This document shows positions 25,926 to 33,349 of a DNA stretch of 64,000 nucleotides, in pieces (the stretch's first letter is position 1; the number at the start of each line of letters is the position of its first letter). Made by a program: the position numbers and the translations under genes. This stretch comes from Rhodoferax potami (GTDB lineage: Bacteria > Pseudomonadota > Gammaproteobacteria > Burkholderiales > Burkholderiaceae_C), in assembly GCF_032193805.1 (NCBI RefSeq), contig NZ_JAVBIK010000001.1:1447001-1511000 (forward strand), in the 5' to 3' direction. The notes beneath the pieces are model-generated. The model was not told the origin of the DNA and made no database searches. It was given only the letters and a program-made list of their open reading frames with translations.

Positions 25926-26587
25926 TGGCGCCGCTAGACGCCTGGCTGCACGCCCCCATGGCCGCGCAACTGGCGCTGGCGTGGACTACCTATTTGATTG
26001 GCACCGCCAGCCCCGGCCCCAGCAACATGGCCATCATGGGCATGGCCATGAACGCCGGGCGCCGCCCCGCGCTGTGGCTGACGCTGGGCATTTTGAGCGG
26101 CTCGTGGTTCTGGGGCGTACTGGCGGCACTGGGTGTTTCGCAGCTGCTGGCCAGCTTCGGAGCAGGCTTAATCGCCATGAAAGTGCTGTGCGGTTTGTAC
26201 CTGCTGTGGCTGGCCTTCAAGTCGGGCCGCGCAGCCATGCAGCCCCACGCTGCTACAGCAGCGGCCACACCGCAGGCGGTGGATGCGCGCAGCCTGTATT
26301 TGCGTGGTTTGGCCATGCACCTCACCAACCCTAAAGCCGTTTTGAGCTGGCTGGCCACGGTCACGGTGGGCATTCCTGCCGGCGCCTCGCCCCACCTCGC
26401 TTGGGTAGTGGTAGGCGGCTGCATGGTCATGGGGGCGGCAATTTTCGGCGGCTACGCGCTGGCGTTTTCTACCCCTGCCGCACGCCGCGTCTATGCCCGC
26501 GCCCGCCGCGGGCTGGAGGGCCTGCTGGCAGCAGTGTTCGGCATAGCCGGGCTGCAGCTGCTGCGCACCAGCACCCACGCACATTGA
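25925..26587 (+). CDS. LysE/RhtB-family amino-acid exporter (second of three)
   Basis: The 220-residue protein has the LysE/RhtB signature LIGTASPGPSNMAIMGMAMN (about 26-45) and six hydrophobic segments. NPKAVLSWLATVTVGIPAG near 135 matches the family. It differs clearly from the first and third exporters of the operon, so the set is not a recent triplication. The ATG overlaps the upstream stop (TGATG). A GTG one codon earlier is an alternative start. Confidence 0.88.
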   Translation: MAPLDAWLHAPMAAQLALAWTTYLIGTASPGPSNMAIMGMAMNAGRRPALWLTLGILSGSWFWGVLAALGVSQLLASFGAGLIAMKVLCGLYLLWLAFKSGRAAMQPHAATAAATPQAVDARSLYLRGLAMHLTNPKAVLSWLATVTVGIPAGASPHLAWVVVGGCMVMGAAIFGGYALAFSTPAARRVYARARRGLEGLLAAVFGIAGLQLLRTSTHAH

Positions 26588-26612
26588 ATTTCACACTGCT
26601 TCAGGACCCACC

Positions 26613-27584
26613 ATGACTGCCAACGCCCTGCTCCCCACCCTGCAAAACATCGAAGCTGCGGCCCAGGTGGTGTACCGCGAATTCGGCCCCACACCGCAGT
26701 ACCGCTGGGGCCAGCTCTCCAGCCTGCTGGGCGCCACCTGCTGGGTCAAGCATGAGAACCACACGCCGGTGGGCGCCTTCAAGATCCGCGGCGGCCTGAC
26801 CTACTTTGACCAGCTGGCCCAGCGCGGCGCCATGCCCGCCGAAGTGGTGGGCGCCACGCGCGGCAACCACGGCCAAAGCGTGGGCTGGGCCGCACGGGCG
26901 CACGGCGTGCCTTGCACCATCGTGGTCCCGCACGGCAACTCGGTGGAAAAGAACGCCGCCATGCGCGCACTGGGCGTCACCCTCATCGAGCACGGCACCG
27001 ACTTTCAAGAGAGCCGCGAGTTCGCCATTCAACTCGCCCAAGACCGTGGCGCCCACATGGTGCCCAGCTTCCACCCTGACCTGCTGCGCGGCGTGGCCAC
27101 CTACTGGTGGGAACTGCTCAAGGCGGCGCCGGAGTTGGATGTGATTTATGTGCCCATCGGCCAAGGCTCCGGCGCCTGCAGCGCCGTGGCTGCCAAACGC
27201 GCGCTGGGCCACCGGGCCCGCATTGTGGGCGTGGTGAGCGCACACGCCACCACCTATGCCGATTCATTCGCAGCCGGCAAAGTGGTCGAAGCCCCCGTGA
27301 CCACCCAACTGGCCGACGGCATGGCCTGCCGCGTGGCAGACCCCGAGGCGCTGGAGATATTGATGGGCGCCATCGATCACCTGGTGCAAGTGACCGACGC
27401 CGAAGTCGCCCAAGCCATGCGCGACATCTTTGCCTGCACCCACAACGTAGCCGAAGGCGCCGGCGCTGCCAGCTTTGCCGCCGCCATGCAAGAACGGACT
27501 AGCCTGCAAGGGCAGACGGTGGGGATTACCTTGTGCGGGGGTAATGTGGACTCGGCGGTGTTTGCCGGGGTGCTGCGAGCTTAG
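26613..27584 (+). CDS. PLP-dependent threonine/serine dehydratase-family enzyme
   Basis: The 323-residue enzyme is a fold-type-II PLP protein. The PLP lysine is probably Lys57 in TPVGAFKIRGGLTYF. The substrate loop is TRGNHGQSVGWAA, and the PLP-phosphate loop is PIGQGSGACSAV. It has no C-terminal ACT regulatory domain, so it is of the catabolic rather than biosynthetic (IlvA) layout. It should deaminate a hydroxy amino acid such as threonine or serine, or racemise or eliminate a related compound. It sits 25 bases after the second exporter. Confidence 0.88.
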   Translation: MTANALLPTLQNIEAAAQVVYREFGPTPQYRWGQLSSLLGATCWVKHENHTPVGAFKIRGGLTYFDQLAQRGAMPAEVVGATRGNHGQSVGWAARAHGVPCTIVVPHGNSVEKNAAMRALGVTLIEHGTDFQESREFAIQLAQDRGAHMVPSFHPDLLRGVATYWWELLKAAPELDVIYVPIGQGSGACSAVAAKRALGHRARIVGVVSAHATTYADSFAAGKVVEAPVTTQLADGMACRVADPEALEILMGAIDHLVQVTDAEVAQAMRDIFACTHNVAEGAGAASFAAAMQERTSLQGQTVGITLCGGNVDSAVFAGVLRA

Positions 27585-27633
27585 TTTCCCTGCGCCCCAC
27601 CACACCTCCTCCTTTCACTCTTTTTGTTGCACC

Positions 27634-28272
27634 ATGATCTCCACACAACAGTTCCTGATCTTTGCTGCGGCCGCCTTGTTAATGGCGGTGACACCGGGGC
27701 CCAACATGATTTACCTCATCTCGCGCTCCTTGTGCCAGGGGCGCAAGGCCGGTGTCATGTCGTGGTTTGGCGTAGTACTTGGCTTTTCGGTGCACATGCT
27801 GTGTGCCTCCGTTGGCCTCACCGCGCTATTTATGGCGGTGCCCATGGGCTACGAATTGCTGAAGTTCGCGGGGGCTCTTTATTTGATCTGGCTGGCCTGG
27901 CAAGCGGTGCGCCCCGGCGCGCGCTCCCCTTTTGAGGCCAAGGACCTGCCACCCGAACCGCCCCGCAAGCTGTTCGTCATGGGCTTGCTCACCAGCGTCC
28001 TGAACCCGAAAGTCGCCATCTTTTATCTTTCCGTCTTGCCGCAGTTCATTGCACCCGAGTCCGGCTCAGTGCTGGCGCAAAGCATGATGCTGGGCTTCAC
28101 TCAGGTCTTCATCGGCTCCAGTGTCAATTTGATGGTCACTCTCTCGGCGGCAGCCATGGCCAGCTGGTTCGCCCAGCACCGTCTGTGGCTCGCCGTTCAA
28201 CGCTACGTCATGGGCTTGGTGTTGGGGGCGCTGGCGGTCAAACTCTTGGCCCAGCAGCGCAATGCGGCTTGA
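27634..28272 (+). CDS. LysE/RhtB-family amino-acid exporter (third of three)
   Basis: The 212-residue protein has the signature LLMAVTPGPNMIYLISRSLC (about 16-35) and a C-terminal half with SVLNPKVAIFYLSVLPQFIA. Six membrane segments are visible. The start at 27634 is preceded by a weak ribosome site after a 49-base gap, the widest in the run, so an extra promoter is possible. It is the last gene of the exporter operon, and no strong terminator is visible after it. Confidence 0.88.
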   Translation: MISTQQFLIFAAAALLMAVTPGPNMIYLISRSLCQGRKAGVMSWFGVVLGFSVHMLCASVGLTALFMAVPMGYELLKFAGALYLIWLAWQAVRPGARSPFEAKDLPPEPPRKLFVMGLLTSVLNPKVAIFYLSVLPQFIAPESGSVLAQSMMLGFTQVFIGSSVNLMVTLSAAAMASWFAQHRLWLAVQRYVMGLVLGALAVKLLAQQRNAA

Positions 28273-28324
28273 GCCTTGCGAAGTAAGTGTCCCTTTAACC
28301 TTCCCGACATTCAGAGACACCTGC

Positions 28325-28359
28325 AGCGCTCCTAATTTCATAGCTGCTGTCGCACATTT
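28325..28359. repeat. Dispersed repeat copy 5, intergenic
   Basis: AGCGCTCCTAATTTCATAGC then TGCTGTCGCACATTT lies in the 125-base gap after the third exporter gene. It is the clearest intergenic copy and contains both the CTCCTAATTTCATAGC arm and a TGCTGTCGCAC version of the TGCTTGCGCAC arm. Confidence 0.75.
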
Positions 28360-28397
28360 AACAAGTGCCAAGTGCCGATTGGGCTTAAATCCTACCC

Positions 28398-29066
28398 ATG
28401 GGAAATCTTTATCTGGTGCGCCACGGGCAGGCCTCTTTCGGGGCGGCTGATTACGACAACCTGAGCGAGCTCGGCCACCGGCAGAGCGTGCGGCTGGGGG
28501 AGTACTTTGCGGGCAAGGGCTTGCAGTTTGACGCGGTGATCACCGGCACACTCAAGCGCCACGCCCAGACTTGGGCCGGTATTGCCCAAGGCGCGGGGCT
28601 CACGCACCAGCCCCTTGAGTGGCCGGGCCTGAATGAATACGACAGCGAGGCGGTGATCAAGGCGATTCACCCTACGCCCCTCGAAAAACCCGATACGCCC
28701 GAGATGTACCGCCACCACTTCCGGCTGCTGCGCGACGGCCTGACCCAGTGGATGAATGGGGTGGTCAGCCCGCAGGGCATGCCGAGCTACGACGATTTTG
28801 TGCGCGGAGTAACCAGCGCGCTGGAGCATGTCCGCAAGTCGCACACCGGCAATGTGCTGATCGTGAGCAGTGGCGGGCCTATCTCCACTGCCGTGGGGCA
28901 TGTTTTGGGCACCACGCCCGAAACCACGATTGAGCTGAACCTGCGCATCCGCAACAGCTCTGTGACCGAGTTGGCCTACACCCCCAAACGCCACATGCTG
29001 GTGACCTACAACACCCTGCCCCACCTGGATGACGCAGCCCATGCGGATTGGGTGACTTACTCCTGA
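28398..29066 (+). CDS. Histidine phosphatase family protein (phosphoglycerate-mutase-like)
   Basis: The 222-residue protein has the phosphohistidine motif LYLVRHGQASFGAADYD (His near 9) and the second active-site region VLIVSSGGPISTAVGHVLG near 155. Such enzymes dephosphorylate small molecules or proteins, and the substrate cannot be told. ATG 28398 follows a CCTACC spacer with no strong ribosome site. It is transcribed in the same direction as the exporter operon but is separated from it by 125 bases. Confidence 0.88.
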   Translation: MGNLYLVRHGQASFGAADYDNLSELGHRQSVRLGEYFAGKGLQFDAVITGTLKRHAQTWAGIAQGAGLTHQPLEWPGLNEYDSEAVIKAIHPTPLEKPDTPEMYRHHFRLLRDGLTQWMNGVVSPQGMPSYDDFVRGVTSALEHVRKSHTGNVLIVSSGGPISTAVGHVLGTTPETTIELNLRIRNSSVTELAYTPKRHMLVTYNTLPHLDDAAHADWVTYS

Positions 29067-29110
29067 GGGTGTCGCGCTCGCGTCGCTAAAGACGACGCCC
29101 TTGGCGGCTC

Positions 29111-29126
29111 TGGCATAGCTCGTGCT
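29111..29126 (+). promoter_or_regulatory. Sigma-54 promoter of the ammonium transporter gene
   Basis: TGGCATA, four bases, then GTGCT matches the sigma-54 consensus TGGCACG, four bases, TTGCW, with the invariant GG and GC correctly spaced. It is 35 bases before the amt start, as expected for nitrogen-regulated ammonium transporter genes controlled by NtrC. No clear NtrC site was seen upstream. TGTGTT and AACACA just after it (29136-29151) form a small leader hairpin. Confidence 0.8.
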
Positions 29127-29160
29127 TTGTGACCTGTGTTGGAAAACACAGAGGAACACA

Positions 29161-30632
29161 ATGCACCAAAAAGGTCTGCCCTCCCTAGCGCTATGGATGG
29201 GCATCGTCGCGCTGAGCTGGTCGCTCACTACCCAGGCACAAACTCCCGCCAGCGGCACTGTTACCGAGGCCGCGCCAGTTGCAGCGGTAGTTGCAACAGA
29301 ATCTGCACCGGCCCCGGCTGCGGTCGCAACACCGGCACCGACAACAACACCGACTCCAGCGCCTGTATCGGCATCGGTGTCGCCAGCGCCGACTAAACCC
29401 TTTCTGGCCAAGCAAGACAGCATCAACGCCGCAGACACGGCTTGGATGATGACCAGCACCGCACTGGTGTTGCTGATGACGCTGCCCGGTATTGCCTTGT
29501 TTTATGGCGGCATGGTGCGCAAAAAGAGTGTCATCAACACCATGGCGAGTGTGGTGGCGCTGGCGGCCCTGCTAAGCCTGCTTTGGTTTGCGGTGGGCTA
29601 CTCGCTGGCCTTTACGCCGGGCACGGCCTGGCTGGGCGGGACCGAACGGATGTGGTTCAGCGGGCTGGGCTACCTTAAAGAGGCGGGCTTGGTGGCGGTG
29701 AGCCATGTGGCGCCGAATATCCCGGAGTCGGTGTATGCGATGTTTCAGCTCACCTTTTTCATCATCACCGGGGCGCTGATCGTGGGTGCACTGGTCGAGC
29801 GGATGCGCTTCTCGGCCATGCTGCTCTTTATAGGCATGTGGTCGGTGGTGGTGTACGCCCCGATTGCCCACTGGGTGTGGGAGCCGGGCGGCTGGCTGGT
29901 GCAAATGGGCGTGCTCGACTTTGCAGGCGGTGCCGTGGTGCACATCAATGCGGGTGTTCGGGCCTGGTGTGCGCCTACATGCTGGGCGCCCGCAAGGGCT
30001 ATGGCAAAGAGCCGTTTGAGCCTTTCAACCTGGGCCTGACCATGGTGGGCGCGGGCCTGCTGTGGGTGGGCTGGTTCGGCTTCAATGCCGGATCGGCGGT
30101 GGCGGCCGATGGGCGGGCGGGCTTGGCCATGGCGGTTACGCACCTTGCGGCATCTGCCGGTGCCATGAGTTGGATGCTGGGTGAATGGGTCATGCGCGGG
30201 CGCCCCTCTTTGCTGGGGCTGTGCTCGGGCTTGGTGGCAGGGCTGGTGGCCATCACCCCGGCGGCAGGTTTTGTGTCGCCCAGCGCGGCGGTGATCATCG
30301 GTTTGGTGGCGGGGGTGACCTGCTACTGGGGCGCGACCGGCCTGAAGCGCATGCTCAATGCTGACGACTCGCTGGATGTATTCGGGGTGCACGGCATAGG
30401 CGGCATCGTCGGGTCTTTGCTTACCGGGGTGTTTGCCAGCAAGGGCATTTCGGGCGTGACCGGCAGTGTCGCCACCCAAGCGCTGGGCGCGGTGGTGGTG
30501 GTGGTCTACAGCGGCGCCATGAGCTTTGCGCTGCTGTGGCTGACCAAGGTGATTGTGGGCCTCCGGGTCGATGACAACGCGGAACTGGTGGGCCTGGATG
30601 TGTCGCAACACCGCGAGCACATCGGGGGTTGA
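29161..30632 (+). pseudogene. amtB: Ammonium transporter Amt with a one-base frameshift
   Basis: Together two reading frames give a full Amt/AmtB channel. There is a signal peptide with a Pro/Ala/Thr-rich linker (about 1-80). The channel follows, with ADTAWMMTSTALVLLMTLPG, FYGGMVRKKSVINTMAS and GGAVVHINAG in the first frame. Then GLVCAYMLGARKGYGKEP, GLLWVGWFGFNAGSAVAAD and DVFGVHGIGGIVGSLLTGVF follow in the -1 frame. The break is at about 29955-29960, where GTGTTCGGGC lacks one base of the expected GTNTCGGGC. Without repair the product ends at 30039 after about 293 residues, losing more than half of the channel. It could be a sequencing error. Start ATG 29161 has GAGGA upstream. Confidence 0.85.
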
Positions 30633-30684
30633 TAGTGTGATTTGAAACAGGTTGCGGCCGCCAGCGGCTGCCAAGGAGTGTTGC

Positions 30685-31038
30685 ATGTTGAACAGCGAAA
30701 AACTGGCGATTGCCGCCCATTTGCACGTGCTGCTGCGCCGCAAAACCGGCCGGGTGACCGATACCGAGTGGATGGCCAGCAACACCGAGTACGCCGCTGA
30801 AATCATCCGCTTTGCGCGCGCCGCCGCCAAAGACGACGGCCATGCCGACCTCGGCGAATGGGCCGCCAAACTGGAGCTGGCCATGGAGCCGCAGCATCCC
30901 CACCGCGCGACCAGCCGCGACAAGCTGTTCGGCATGCTGGGGGGCAACACCCGCCCTGCGCCCCTGCCCGGCGCATCCGACTCGCTGCTGGGCGCTGCCG
31001 ATGCGGGCGGGCACCGGTACATACGCGGCATCCGCTAG
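30685..31038 (+). CDS. Hypothetical protein
   Basis: This 117-residue soluble protein is not recognised. It has a helical N-terminal half rich in Ala, Arg and Glu (KLAIAAHLHVLLRRKTGRVT, then EYAAEIIRFARAAAKDDGHA) and a Gly/Pro-rich tail ending HRYIRGIR. ATG 30685 is preceded by AAGGAG. It lies 52 bases after amt in the same direction and may be cotranscribed with it. Confidence 0.75.
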   Translation: MLNSEKLAIAAHLHVLLRRKTGRVTDTEWMASNTEYAAEIIRFARAAAKDDGHADLGEWAAKLELAMEPQHPHRATSRDKLFGMLGGNTRPAPLPGASDSLLGAADAGGHRYIRGIR

Positions 31039-31078
31039 CGGCGGCCCAACCGGGGGCTATCACCGGCACAATCTGTGC

Positions 31079-31483
31079 ATGCTGTGTTTAACCTTTCGCC
31101 TGTTGGCCTGTGCCGCACTAGTGTGCGCCACCACCCTGCACGCCAGCCCCTTGCTCCGCTGTGAGCTCACCTACGCTGGGAGTACCCAAACCCTAGAGGC
31201 CACGCCCGTGGACGATCCGTACCCGGTGGCATCGGTGGATGTGGGCGGGCGTTTTTACTTCAAGGCAGTAGTGGTGGGGCGCGGTGCACAGCCGGAGTAC
31301 ATCAAAACCTATGCCTACCTCGACACCCGCACCCAGCCGGTGCTGGTGCAGCAGGCCACGTATTTACCGCCCTTCGCCACTGCGCCGGGGGGCCAACGGC
31401 TGACGGGTAAACAGTTTGTGTACGCAGGCCCCGTGGAGCGGGAGCTGCAATACGAGTGTGTACTGCACGGGGTGCAACCATGA
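31079..31483 (+). CDS. Hypothetical exported protein
   Basis: The 134-residue protein has a Sec signal peptide (FRLLACAALVCATTLHAS) and a mature part with two Cys residues (LRCELTYAG near 28 and YECVLHGVQP at the end) that could form a disulfide. No known family is recognised. The stop overlaps the start of the CapA-like gene as ATGA, so the two are coupled and may act together in the periplasm. Confidence 0.75.
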   Translation: MLCLTFRLLACAALVCATTLHASPLLRCELTYAGSTQTLEATPVDDPYPVASVDVGGRFYFKAVVVGRGAQPEYIKTYAYLDTRTQPVLVQQATYLPPFATAPGGQRLTGKQFVYAGPVERELQYECVLHGVQP

Positions 31484-32502
31484 AGCGCCCCACCCTCAAC
31501 AACGTGCTCGGCCTGCTGCTCGCAGGCACTATCGCCCTGCTGGGCCACAGCGCAGCCGTGGCGCAGCCGGTGCCACCAACCAAGGACGAGTCGGGCTGGG
31601 TAACGCTGGTGTTTGCCGGGGACATCGTGCTCGACGATGTGGCGGGCGCCATGATCGAACGGGGCGAAGACCCGTTTGGCGGCTTTCGGGACTTTTTTGC
31701 GAAGGCGGATATCCGCATTGGCAACCTCGAGTGCGTAGTGGCCACCACCGGCTCGGCGGGCGACAAAAACTTCACCTTCCGGGCCCACCCGCGGACCTTG
31801 CCGGTGCTCAAGCGCCACTTCGATGCGCTGGCCCTGGCCAACAACCACTCGGGCGACTATGGCCGCGAGGCATTTGCCGAAATGCTCACCCTGCTACCGG
31901 CCGCCGGGCTGCAGTACTTTGGCGGTGGCCGCAACCTGAAAGAGGCCCACGCGCCGCTGATCATGGAGCGCAAGGGCCTGCGGATTGCGCTGCTGAGCTA
32001 CAACGAGTTCATGCCGCGCAGTTTTGAGGCGGACTTTGATGCGCCGGGCATCGCCTGGAGCGAAGATGAGCAGGTGGTGGCCGACATACGTGCCGCCCGA
32101 GCCCTGCACCGCGCGGATTTGGTGATTCCCGTGATGCATTGGGGGTGGGAAAACGAGCTGGTGGCCAACAACCGCCAACGCAGCTTGGCCCGCCGCATGG
32201 TGGATGCCGGCGCAGACGCGGTGATCGGCGGCCACCCGCATGTCACCCAGGACATCGACTACCACCAAGGCAAACCCATCGTTTACAGCGTGGGCAACTT
32301 TGTGATGAAGGAAACCGACAACGACGACCAGCGCCGCGCGTGGGTGCTGAAGTTGCGCCTGAGCGCACAGGGTGTGCAGGCATTTGAGACCCGGGCTGTC
32401 AATATTGACCTGCAGGGCATTCCCACCCCGGACCCGACCCGCGCCACACCGTGCTGGCGCCGTGGCGAGGCGGGTACCCGCCTGTGCACCCCAACCGACT
32501 GA
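31480..32502 (+). CDS. CapA-family metallophosphatase-like protein
   Basis: The 340-residue protein has an N-terminal signal peptide and the CapA/PgsA fold of calcineurin-like enzymes. Landmarks are VTLVFAGDIVLDDVAGAMIE (metal-binding Asp), the RIGNLECVV motif, the LALANNHSGDYGREAFAEML helix, the VIPVMHWGWENE motif and the VIGGHPHVTQDIDY motif. CapA proteins take part in poly-gamma-glutamate production in Bacillus. In proteobacteria the role is usually unknown, so no capsule function is claimed. It is coupled to the preceding exported protein. Confidence 0.87.
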   Translation: MKRPTLNNVLGLLLAGTIALLGHSAAVAQPVPPTKDESGWVTLVFAGDIVLDDVAGAMIERGEDPFGGFRDFFAKADIRIGNLECVVATTGSAGDKNFTFRAHPRTLPVLKRHFDALALANNHSGDYGREAFAEMLTLLPAAGLQYFGGGRNLKEAHAPLIMERKGLRIALLSYNEFMPRSFEADFDAPGIAWSEDEQVVADIRAARALHRADLVIPVMHWGWENELVANNRQRSLARRMVDAGADAVIGGHPHVTQDIDYHQGKPIVYSVGNFVMKETDNDDQRRAWVLKLRLSAQGVQAFETRAVNIDLQGIPTPDPTRATPCWRRGEAGTRLCTPTD

Positions 32503-32503
32503 G

Positions 32504-33340
32504 CTAAGCCCGCGACCTCAAGGTGTCGCCGGGCAGTGCATGGATCTCGGCCAATAAGCCCGCAAGGGCGCGGCCTGCGGCAGACAAGACCGCCTCGCCC
32601 TTGGCAGCTGTGGCGGCAGCCGCGTTGCCGACAGCGCCTGCAGGGTTGTAGTCCTGCATTTGCCAGCCCAGCTTGGCGCTCTTGCCATTGCCGAGGATGG
32701 GAAAGGCCTTGGCACGGTCTTCAGAAGTCGAGGCAAAGTTTTCTGCCTGCGCCATGTTTACGAGGTCAGGGCGCAGGGCGAGCATCATCGAGGTTTCGAC
32801 GTCACCGGCATGGATGCCAAACCGGTGCTCATGGGCGCTGAAGAGCGCATTTACATCGCTGCCATCGGGCGCGGTGAGGGGCAAGCCAAACCAGTTGACG
32901 CTGTAGACCAGCATGCCGAGCCGGGCGCGCAGGTCACGCGCCACCACATCCATCAGCCCCACCTGGCCGCCGTGGCTGTTAAACAGCACCATGCGTTTCA
33001 CCCCGGTGGCGGCCACGCATTCGCCGATCTCGGTCCAGATGCGGATCACGGTTTCGGCCTTGAAGGTCAGGGTGCCGGCGAACTCGGCGTGTTCAGGGCT
33101 GTACCCCACGGCTTGGGTGGGCAAAAACAGGGCGGGAATATCGGGGGCGATATGGGGTAGCGCATGCGCCACCACGCCATCGACCAGCGCGCTATCCACC
33201 TGCAAGGGCAGGTGCGGGCCATGCTGTTCGGTGGCAGCTACCGGTAACACGGCAATCATGCGATCCAGCGTGCCGGCGGTGCGGGCGGCGTCGAATTGCG
33301 GGCTGGTCCAGTCAGCCCAAAAACGGGAGGGAGGGTGCAT
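32504..33340 (-). CDS. Creatininase-family amidohydrolase
   Basis: The 278-residue protein has the creatininase metal-binding pattern: AATEQHGPHLPLQVDSALVD (Glu, His and Asp ligands) near 36-55, the VLFNSHGGQVGLMDVV segment, and HAGDVETSMMLAL near 175. Family members hydrolyse cyclic amides or act in FAD/riboflavin or mycofactocin pathways, and the substrate is not evident. ATG at 33340 is preferred to a GTG one codon upstream because GGAG lies nearby. It is convergent with the CapA-like gene and only one base separates the two stops. Confidence 0.87.
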   Translation of the reverse strand: MHPPSRFWADWTSPQFDAARTAGTLDRMIAVLPVAATEQHGPHLPLQVDSALVDGVVAHALPHIAPDIPALFLPTQAVGYSPEHAEFAGTLTFKAETVIRIWTEIGECVAATGVKRMVLFNSHGGQVGLMDVVARDLRARLGMLVYSVNWFGLPLTAPDGSDVNALFSAHEHRFGIHAGDVETSMMLALRPDLVNMAQAENFASTSEDRAKAFPILGNGKSAKLGWQMQDYNPAGAVGNAAAATAAKGEAVLSAAGRALAGLLAEIHALPGDTLRSRA

Positions 33341-33349
33341 CACTCCATC

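Noticed and set aside
20610..28272. A siderophore or antibiotic (phenazine) biosynthesis cluster suggested by the PhzF-type genes
   Set aside because: No other phenazine or non-ribosomal synthesis gene is present. PhzF-like proteins are common enzymes of unknown substrate, so only the broad family is claimed.
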